A stretch of 64,000 bases of DNA from positions 124,001-188,000 of the forward strand of contig JAIOKI010000018.1 of the NCBI GenBank assembly GCA_028335825.1, written 5' to 3'. Shown here piece by piece: positions 55,230-64,000 of this stretch (position 1 is the first letter of the stretch; each line of letters begins with the position of its first letter). The translations under genes were made by a program, and so were the position numbers. The notes beneath the pieces were generated by a model that made no database searches, was not told the origin of the DNA, and saw only the letters and a program-made list of their open reading frames with translations. The DNA comes from Nosema muscidifuracis (taxonomy: Eukaryota; Microsporidia; Nosematidae).

Positions 55230-57300
55230 TTTTTAACAGAAAATGGTAATAAATAATGATATGACAAGTCCAATCTCATTATTTATACTTGATATAATTT
55301 TACATTTTATAAATAAGGATTTAGCGAATATTAGTATATGTAGTAATTTATTTATTTTGTAAAAAATCCTTATATCATCACAGCTAGACATTAATATCAT
55401 TGCAATTCTTTTCAAGTCATAGTGTCTTGTTTTAACTACTCTTTCATCATCATCAACTTTCACTATATATAAATCATCCTTAAACACTGTTAATATCTTC
55501 GATTATCGCTCTTTGATGTATTTATTACATTTTCTCTTTTTTGTAACTTACCATCTATTTTTACTCAAACTTCTCTCTATACTATATCAACTGTTTTTGC
55601 ATATTTACCTTGTCTTGTATTTATTCTTCTTATATCACCTTAATAAAAGTGCATTGAACCCCACATTGGTATGTATTGTTTATTTTTATACTATAATTTT
55701 ACTCTCTGCCTCGATATCTTCACCTTATATTTTGAAATATTCTTTTCCTATGGTCCTTATCGTTCCATTTATTCTCTTGTTATTGCTTACTTTCTATTAT
55801 ATTTTATTATCTCACTCCACTATCTAAAATTTAAACATTTAATTTCCTTTGTATTGTCTGTTTATTAGCATTTCCGAAATATCATCTTTTCTAAAACATT
55901 CTTATAGCCTTTGTCTTTATAAATTATACATACACGTATTAAGTAATCTACTATAACTAAAACATATCAATGGCTTGTTTTCATATTTCTAAATTACTGT
56001 ACCCATAATTACTCCTTCTTTCGGTTTTCTATTCGCTACTTTGCAACTTTCTAATTATTTTATGCATCTTTTAATCTAATATTAATACCATATCAGAAAT
56101 ATTTCTTCTTCAGATCACAAGAAATCTCGTTAATATCTCTGAAATTCATTTTTTGAAAGCGATATTTTTACCTGAAGTAAATTCTCTATGTTTAATTACT
56201 AGCTTATATCATTTTTTATTCTCTATTTTTGTCCATCTTTTTATTTTCCTTTTTCTCTTTGACTTTATGTTTTGTAGTTATTTCAAATATTTGCTCATCA
56301 AGTTCATACTCAAAATTATTAAATGATAAATATCATTTACGGATACTAAATAGCTTCTCTTCCTCAAGAGTCAACTTTTTTGACGCCAATTTTATTTTTT
56401 TGCAAAATCGCCGATATTTTTGTAATTCATGTATCAGTTATTAATATAACAGTTTATATAATCAGGTGTTTCTTAGTAATTCTTTAGTTGATTTAAAATC
56501 ATCTTTCGTGTTGCTTGTCCAAAACCAAATTCCTTTCATCCTTAATACATTTGTTCGTCCTTCAGCAATTAATGCATAATTTTGGGTAAGCATCTAAACC
56601 AACTCATAAGTTCTGAAAATCTTACAATTCATTACATTCTTTTGTCTATTATACTTTATAGCCTTTTTTTCTTAATTTTAGATGTTTTTTATGCTCATAC
56701 TTTGATTGTTTCTCTTAAAATTCAACTTCCTTTCTTTTGTAATGTACTTTAGCTGGATCATTCTCAATTCATTTTCTTTAAATCTTTATAACATTTATAC
56801 TATCAATTTGTCGTGCTTTTAACTCTTATTTCTATGTACGCTTCATCTCAATTCCCTTTAGTTCTCCGGTTTTTTTTCATTGTTCGTTTCATTTTCTGAA
56901 AGAAGTTTTTAATTTCATGACCATGATGTTTCCCTTATAAACATTTTAATCAAATAATATCTTATATTTACGTTTCTCTCAAATTTCTACATGATAAAAT
57001 CTTTTTTTAAAAAAATATTGGATAAATTTTCGTTATTTCTTCAATTTATATTTCTTTTTTTAACTCTTTTTCCACAATTGTTTAAATAATATCTTCTCAA
57101 TAACAGTCCCTAACGATGTGTCTCTTCTAAAATGCTTGATATTTGTTGTATATCTAGATCTTATTTCGGACTTTATTTTAATTATCTATTGTCTAATCTC
57201 CTCTCTTATCACATCAATAATCTTTTACATATACATACATCTCCTCGTAATATCTTCTTTAAGTTTCATTTAATTTGATGCCAATCACTTTCCTGAGGAA
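55230..57300 (-). mobile_element. Ty3/gypsy pol fossil D (RT end, RNase H, integrase)
   Basis: LTR-retrotransposon fossil, minus strand, the longest in the window. In coding order: end of reverse transcriptase at about 56620-56470, RNase H at about 56450-56200, integrase at about 56100-55500, and the integrase C-terminal region at about 55490-55240, which resembles that of fossil B and suggests a related family. Sequence up to about 57300 is probably more reverse transcriptase. Many breaks, and old. LTRs not recognised. Confidence 0.65.
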
Positions 57301-59399
57301 ATTTACCGATATACTCAAACAACTATATTGATGCCCACACTTTTAATGCTTACTCCTATCTTTTTAGAATATTGTAATAGAGTATTAGCAACTTGATCAC
57401 GAGACCCAATTGTTTCTCTTTAATTTCTAGTAAGTCATTTAATATTAGTAAAATCTATTAGATTATTTAAAAAAAAATATTTTTAAATTCTAAGTTCATA
57501 ATTAAAATCATTAATTATTTCTAAAACATTGGTAACCTTATACACTATAAAAAAGTAAATCTTTAATATATTTTTATACCATAAACATTATTTTATTGTT
57601 GTATTTTCATTGCATAATTTATGATTACAATAAAAAAACTGAATCCTAAATTTCAAAAGTTAAATTTCACTATTATTCTTTACAAAATAAATGCCCCTAA
57701 TTAATTTTAATTTTATTTTATTATTTTTTTGAAATGTCTTTCGTACTTTTTATAATACTTTTGCCAAATTTTTTAATATTAGGTGATTAAATTTTAATAA
57801 TTCCCAAATATACCTATAAATATAATTTTAAGTTTAATTACTAAAATACCTCTAAGAATTTTATGAGTTCTTAAAACACTTAATATGTTTATAATCTTTA
57901 ATTTCACATATTAATAAACAGATTTTTATGTTTACTAGTATTTCGTATTTGTGTGGATTATTTCATTATAAATACTTATATATCTTTTTTATTCTGTTAA
58001 TTATTTTCCGACTTTTTAGTCTTCAATTACGTTTTTCTTTATTTCCTCTATACTGATCATAACATTAAATTTTTACAAATTGATTACATTTGTAGTTTTC
58101 TTAAGATTATTTTCAGATATTTTAGTGTTATCAGTAACATCTTCAAATCTAGAATGTGATTTAGTGATTTTGTTTATGTCAACTTACTTTTGCAGTGTAA
58201 TTTAAATTTGTTTTTTCTTTATTTTATTCCCTCGCAATTTGTAATTTTTACTTTTTTAAAAAATAACAAAACCATTTATAGCGTCAATTTTATCTAATGC
58301 TATTCATAAATTGATTTTTTCTATTTATTACGATCTTTATATACTAATTGATCGTTCCTTGTTTTTAAGATATAAAGTTATGCTGTATGTTTTTACATAG
58401 TTTACTCAAATATTAACTATATCATTTGCTTTATTTTTAATAATTTTCAACTTTTGTATTTGAAAACGTTTGTTTTCTTTACAATTTTAACTGTTATATA
58501 GTTTTCATTCGCTCTTATGTCTAATAAATGTTAAATAAAATATTTTTTACATGTGAACTTTATTTTTACGTATGTCATCTTAAAATATTCAGAGTCTTGT
58601 TTTTTTATTACCTCAAATTTAGCCAGAGTTCTTTTATATATTATCTCTAATACATATTTTCTATAATCTTGATTATCCATCAGCAATTATATTAGTCATC
58701 TCTACTTTATTTATTTGTCTTTCTAATATATTCGTTTTTTTTTGATTTATATTGTGTCAATAAACTTTATTTTTATGCCGGGCCAAATCTAAAAAATATG
58801 TTATTGTTTTATTCTTTATCTTATTCATCGATCTTTTAAAGCTTTTAGATACTATGAAATTACTGTAGTTTCGTATCTATGATAAAGTATCCTAAGAAAA
58901 GCTTTCATTAAACTTAGTTGTTTATTAACCATAGATTTAAGTCTTTTCTTCTGATGCAAAATATTCCTTAAGAAATTCAACTAATGTATCGATTGTATTA
59001 TCATTACATGTTTTGTATTAAATTAAATTACTTATAAACCACCATTTCTTAATTTTTACAGTTAATTCTGCATTTTTTATATTCAACTATTTTTACTCCA
59101 ATTCTCTACCGTGTTACAAATTGTAAGTTAATACTAATTTATTGATTTTAAAGAACTTAGAAAAAAACTAGCATATCGTTTTGTATCTATCTCTATTCTT
59201 TGCGTAAGTTAAATCAAGTTTTTGAGTTGTAAAAATGAATTGAAACATCAGGTTCCTTTTCTCGATGTCATCATTAATTTTTTAAAAAGAGCTTTTTATT
59301 ATAAAGTCATATTTAAAAGTATGGTTCTGTATTTTATTTTTTGTTAGATTTTCGTTCATAGTGATGAGAAGAACAACTGAAAGAAGTTGTAATACATTC
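57301..59399. other. Decayed region, no gene named
   Basis: AT-rich with dense stops. The minus strand at about 58750-59000 has a slightly better open reading that might be gag-like retroelement sequence, but no motif supports it. Confidence 0.4.
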
Positions 59400-59750
59400 T
59401 TCGTCTAAACATCACCATCACTAATTTCTAAACAAATAGATACTTTTTTGCTGTCTTCAACAGATTCACAATTAATATTCTCTTTACTAATACTGATACA
59501 TAAACTTGGGCAATATATTGATTAAATACTTCTATTTGCCATTCAAAATCTTTGATTTTACAAAACTAAAAAGATGCACACATTCCCTAAATGTATATAT
59601 TTTGTACATGAACTATCATTTCTCACACAAGTATTTTTAGGAAGCACTCTACGTGCTATTATTGGTAATATTTCTGAGTAAACAATTTTTAACACATAGA
59701 ATAACCAAAGAACAGAGACGAGCATCATAATAAAAAAGTATTAACTAGTG
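59400..59750 (-). mobile_element. Merlin-like DNA transposon relic B
   Basis: The minus strand reads YSEILPIIARRVLPKNTCVRND at about 59600-59690, fitting the Merlin/ISXO2 segment TL.PII...VLPGT.I.SD, with Asp at the position of the second catalytic residue but an altered PKN in place of PGT. The residues before it (VLWLFYVLKIV) fit the preceding VWVFG.....Y.V strands. The later part with the third acidic residue is only faintly readable. No terminal inverted repeats were seen. Confidence 0.45.
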
Positions 59751-61959
59751 ATTCTATTTCTATAAAAAATCATTGTTTTATTTTCGAAATAATTTATATT
59801 ACACCTAATCTAATATTATGTAACTCTACTGATTTTTTTAAAATGAAACATTTATTCTTAAAAAATGAGTAATATTACTTTAGGCCAAAACCTCGCAGGC
59901 GATTTTTGGTTCTTTTTTTCACTAATAATTTTTTAAATCTAAATATGGCTTACTTTTTTTAGTGAACATTAGAAAAAGTAAAAAAAAAGTTAAAACTAGA
60001 TTATATTTCTTATTTTAATCATTTAAAAAACATTCTATCGGCAAACTTACATCAAGATTCAAAAATAAAAATATGTTTTTATTAAAGACTACTATGAACT
60101 GTATCTTTATCGAATTATCAAAACAAAACAATACTTTATTTAATATTTAATGTAAAATCTTTATTTTTAAGTAAGTTAAAGGATCGGGCTTTGAATACTC
60201 CTAAAAAGCTTAGAGTTGCAAATTAATTATTTTGAAGTCTTTAGATAGTACTTGAGTGATAAACATGAAAAGAATAATAGATGTTTTTATTAGAAAAAAG
60301 AATGTACGATGATTACGACCCAACACGAACAATGAAAAAGAAAGTTATTCAAAATCCGATAAATTTGATATAAATAAAATTTGGTAAAATTTAAAATTTT
60401 AGCTTTTAGTAAAATCCTTAAGTCTCGTACAAACGTTTTTAAGCAATTTTTAGATTAAAAGCAAAGTTTAAATGTTCCTTTCTCTCTAATATATTGTCTT
60501 ATAGGGAAAGATGATATATTACTCATAAAAATTACTTGGTTGGTTATTAGAAGAATGTAATAGTGGTAACCTCATATGAGGTAATAAAACAAAAATACTG
60601 CTTTCATAGAAGCGTGTAGATAGATTTTTGTTGTTATTATTTTTTTGGCATCCTTCATTGCGAATTCTCTATAATTCTGATCATCGTATTTTTTATTTTA
60701 GAGTTAAAGATTCATAAAAATATGTAAATTAGAAGAAAGAAAATATATTTAGTTTAGTCAGTTATCAGACAAAATTTAAAAAGAAATCTATTATTTCTGA
60801 TTTCTAAACACCTTTTATGATGAATTAAAATATCAGAATTGTATGTAGCGTAGTCTGCCTAAAGATTTCTTATAGTTGTCTCCAAAATAATGAAATATTT
60901 ACACACAAGAAATGCACAATAAAAAACAATTTAAATACATTGCTGTTGGTATAATTTTAATTTGTATATTAAACAAATAATATAGAAAGGATATAATCAT
61001 AGAATACTTTAATTAATTCATTAATATTAAATTTTATTAAAAATGATTCTATGACTAAGTTTTGTACTTGAAGATGAGTGGCGTAGCAGTTAGGAATGCA
61101 ATCTACATTGACGTAAATATTCATGATGTTTTTATTCTCATGATAAGCTCCCTAAAATATGCTTATAATAGATGACTTTAATTAATCACTTTATTGCTTT
61201 TTTAGTCATCGAGTTATAGTTATTTTCTTTTTTATAATTTCGATTTTTAATCTGATGGCGTGCTTTAATAACACATAACCAAAAGAAAATAAGTTAAACA
61301 TGTTATGGTATTACGGATGAATTTTAGATTAAAATAAGTTTGCTATTAAATAATAATGGAATGTGTAATGATTTTATATATTTTTATAATATAAATAACA
61401 TTAGATTTAATAATGTGTAGAGCAAAATAACAAATAATATACTTTGAACAACTATAGTTTTAAGAATTTTATAAACATTTAAATTTTTAATTATAACTAA
61501 ACAGTATCATTATTTGTTATTCTAAAGGCCTTATATTTGAAATTAGAAATGGCAGAAAATAAAATACTAAATGCTTTACGTAAACATGTTTTACCAGAAT
61601 AATATGAAATATTTATAATTGTTACAAAGTAAAATAAAAAAACAATAGTATCTATATTAGACTTATAATTAGATTGAATTATGATTTTTATTTATTCAAG
61701 AAAGGTTAAAAATATGCAAACTATCTACAGTTATTTTTTGTCAAGTCAAGTCAAAAAAATAAAAACTTTTATGACGCCAGAAATAGTCGATATTGACTAG
61801 TTTTTGTTTTTAATAAAAAGTATCATAGAGTGCACTAAAAAACAGCGAGTATTTTGAATGGTAGAAGAAGAATTGAAAACTACTAATTTGATAATGTTTC
61901 CAGATTGATCTGTGTAATTATTAAAACCAATGATAAAAATCTTTTTTTTATTTCGTAAT
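59751..61959. other. Mostly unreadable region; possible tRNA-like A box at 61.08 kb
   Basis: No gene. TGGCGTAGCAGTTAGGAATG at about 61079-61098 resembles an RNA polymerase III A box (TRGCNNAGNNGG), but no B box or cloverleaf follows. The short open run starting ATGGCAGAAAATAAAATACT at about 61550 breaks after 17 codons. Confidence 0.4.
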
Positions 61960-63560
61960 ATACGTTTCCAATACTTCCCCTATTAATTTTTTTGTTATTA
62001 AAATTTGGCTTTTTTCTTATTTCAATCCACATCTTATAATCGGTCTCAATTTTATACTTTTAAATTGCCCAAAACACAGAATATATGTTTTTTCACTGTA
62101 TTGGATTTTATTTATGTTGGTTTAATTTTTCATAACACAGTATATGAGCTCATTCTCTTTTATTGTTTTTCTGCATAAGTACAGCATTATTCATAATAAA
62201 AAATCTTTCTCATAATCTACTATCTTTAACTTACCTAATGACTTTACAACCTTCTATTGTTTAATAAATTTCTAATTATTTATTCTGTCCATTTTCATTC
62301 TTTACTTTTACCTTTTAAATTATTAGTTAAACTTATTGTCAACTTATCATAATCTTTGATGAAGTTTCTAACTATCCTTTTAAACATAAAATATACGTGC
62401 TCCAGACACAATATTTAGTTCTTAAATTCTAGTGCTTTACTCGATATAAGTTCTTAGGTGTTATATTTTGAACATTTAAAGTAACTTTCGAAAACTTTAC
62501 TTCTCTTCGAAATAATTATATTTTTCCACTATTAACTCTAATATTATATTTTTCAATGATATTTTTCCACTATTAACTATCTTATCACGATATTCTTTCG
62601 TTTTTATCCATGTAAATCTTGATACATTTACCTAAGTGTTATTCAAAGATATTCACAATCGTTTGTAAAATATAGAGAAAATTTAAAAATTTTATCACCA
62701 TACTATTTCATCAAAAATTATTTTATTGAATTCAAATTCTATTTCGTACTTGTCATCTTCTTCTATCTCAATGCTATAAAACCCTTCCTTTAAATTAATA
62801 ACTGTAAAATATGTAGATCTCTCTGTAAATCTAACAATATTCTTTGCATTTATCTTTTGCCGTTAAATAATCAAACGAAATCTAGTTACTCACTAATTAT
62901 TGAAGCACTCAGAATTTTTCAATGCATAAATAATGTTTTTTCTTTCTTCTAAGCTTTTATTAAATTTTAAGTATCATTAATTAATTACTAAGGAACACAT
63001 TTACCTTTCTTCACTACTATATGCTCTTATACAATTCAAATCCTAACCATTTTCTTAAGATTTTAAAATATCTTTACCGATTACAGGGAACTTCTTTCGC
63101 TTACTTTCATTTATTATTATATAATCTTTACCGATTACTATAACTACTTAAGCTTTCCTCGTGATTACTCTGCATCATAAACTAGAATTTGCCTTTTCTA
63201 TATATTTAAGATAAAAATTTACTACAATTATAACATCTAAAATTTTTACGCTTCTGTATCCACTAATCTCTCTAGTTACTCTAGTATCTTTTATTTAACC
63301 TAATGTGACTTTCTCATTCATCTTCGTTCTCTATTAATTTTTTCCTATTCTTTAGGAGTATATTAAATAACATTCTTTCAATTTTATCCTCGTTCTTAAT
63401 ATTTTTCCTAATAAACTTTTTTAGAAAAGCTGATCCTTTAAAATATTGATCTCCGACTAATATCTCTCATATGTATACTATATAACAATCTATTACATTA
63501 TTATAATTTGCTTCTGGCCTACTGATAACATTCTTCGCCATCGACCTGTTATTTCTTGTA
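61960..63560 (-). mobile_element. Ty3/gypsy pol fossil E (reverse transcriptase)
   Basis: LTR-retrotransposon fossil, minus strand. Reverse-transcriptase fingers and palm are readable at about 62900-62680, the thumb at about 62400-62270, and the start of RNase H at about 62200-62150. Sequence to about 63560 is probably the upstream part of pol. Broken many times and old. It is not continuous with fossil D, so it is a separate insertion or a displaced piece. LTRs not seen. Confidence 0.62.
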
Positions 63561-63699
63561 TTTGTCATATACTTGTTCATCATAACTTTATGGTATAAAT
63601 TATTTATGGAATATAAAATAGTATCTAATAAAAATCGAATTAAAAAAGATAATTAATGATGAAAAATCACTAATAGAGTTTCTATTAAAACACTAATTT

Positions 63700-64000
63700 T
63701 AAAATTTTTAATTTGCAGTATTTTAGGAACTAATGACCCACAAAAATGTTCAAATGCAGCCAATTACTCAAATAAAGTTTTCTGATCATGCACACCTAAG
63801 CGTAGCATATCTTATTATTTTACTTTTTAAGTAATTCAAATATATTTCAGGTAAATTTGAAGCTACTGCATTGAATGATGTCTCATCAACAATAATAAGA
63901 TATGTGCTTGCTTTTATAATTTAGTTTATGACTTTATTAAACAAATTAATGATGAAAAAAGTATCATAGAGGTAGACTTCTTGCGTATCAAACTTTAGCA
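63700..64000 (+). mobile_element. Possible MULE trace at window end
   Basis: TTTGAAGCTACTGCAT at about 63857-63872 repeats the DNA coding FEATA in the 51.3-kb MULE relic, and the frame continues ALNDVSSTIIRYVLAF. The match is short. The element, if real, continues past the window. Confidence 0.3.

Noticed and set aside
55513-56444. Hydrophobic plus-strand open frames
   Set aside because: They are antisense to the Ty3/gypsy fossil on the minus strand and consist of Leu/Phe/Ser/Tyr runs produced by its complement.

Overview
This window looks like chromosomal DNA from a very AT-rich microsporidian. By eye G+C is roughly one fifth; this was not computed. The recognisable genes are typical for the group: an intron-free 97-residue ribosomal protein eL33, a bacterial-type low-Mr thioredoxin reductase, a short SNAP-25-like SNARE, a short Rna14/CstF-77, a homeodomain protein and a Mad1 cut down to its C-terminal domain. 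Most supported start codons have a CCC or GGG run 1 to 16 bases upstream, the start-proximal signal known from microsporidian genes. No species is assigned.

Region 1 (1-27.4 kb) is sparse accessory DNA. Its main content is a paralogous family of seven plus-strand genes: a C-terminal fragment at 1-152, then 1708, 12106, 14494, 16496, 20300 and 26658. Each complete member has an N-terminal membrane anchor or signal peptide, a highly variable charged or Asn-rich linker, and one shared C-terminal domain. I do not recognise the domain. It is the best candidate here for an undescribed system, probably a lineage-specific surface or secreted family. Among these genes lie a GH19 chitinase-like gene with an interrupted signal peptide and an altered catalytic motif (6633-7250), a 547-residue putative secreted protein (8968), an unrelated minus-strand protein (23385-24275), a Ty3/gypsy fossil (about 18.4-19.6 kb) and a Dong/R4-type LINE fossil (about 22.3-23.2 kb).

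Region 2 (27.9-36.2 kb) is a compact housekeeping island of nine genes: eL33 (-), a small membrane protein (+), a Mad1 C-terminal-domain protein (-), a hypothetical (-), a small secreted protein (+), Rna14/CstF-77 (+), a SNAP-25-like SNARE (+), thioredoxin reductase (+) and a homeodomain protein (-). Spacers are 240-700 bp and rich in locus-specific short repeats.

Region 3 (36.2-64 kb) has no intact protein gene that I can defend. It holds several minisatellites, a structured and visibly less AT-rich island at about 43.33-43.78 kb with a 24-bp-stem hairpin (a non-coding RNA candidate), and a graveyard of decayed elements: Ty3/gypsy fossils (about 39.7-40.8, 49.8-50.3, 55.2-57.3 and 62.0-63.6 kb), Merlin-like relics (about 50.4-50.75 and 59.4-59.75 kb), MULE relics (about 51.3-51.6 and 54.4-54.95 kb, with a trace at the right end) and a second LINE piece (about 52.8-53.85 kb). 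All have drifted to the AT-rich background composition.

Overall the layout is two-speed: a dense conserved island between a host-interaction-like gene family on the left and an old transposon graveyard on the right. Limits: homology calls come from reading translations by eye, without alignments or searches, so edges of fossils and repeats are approximate.
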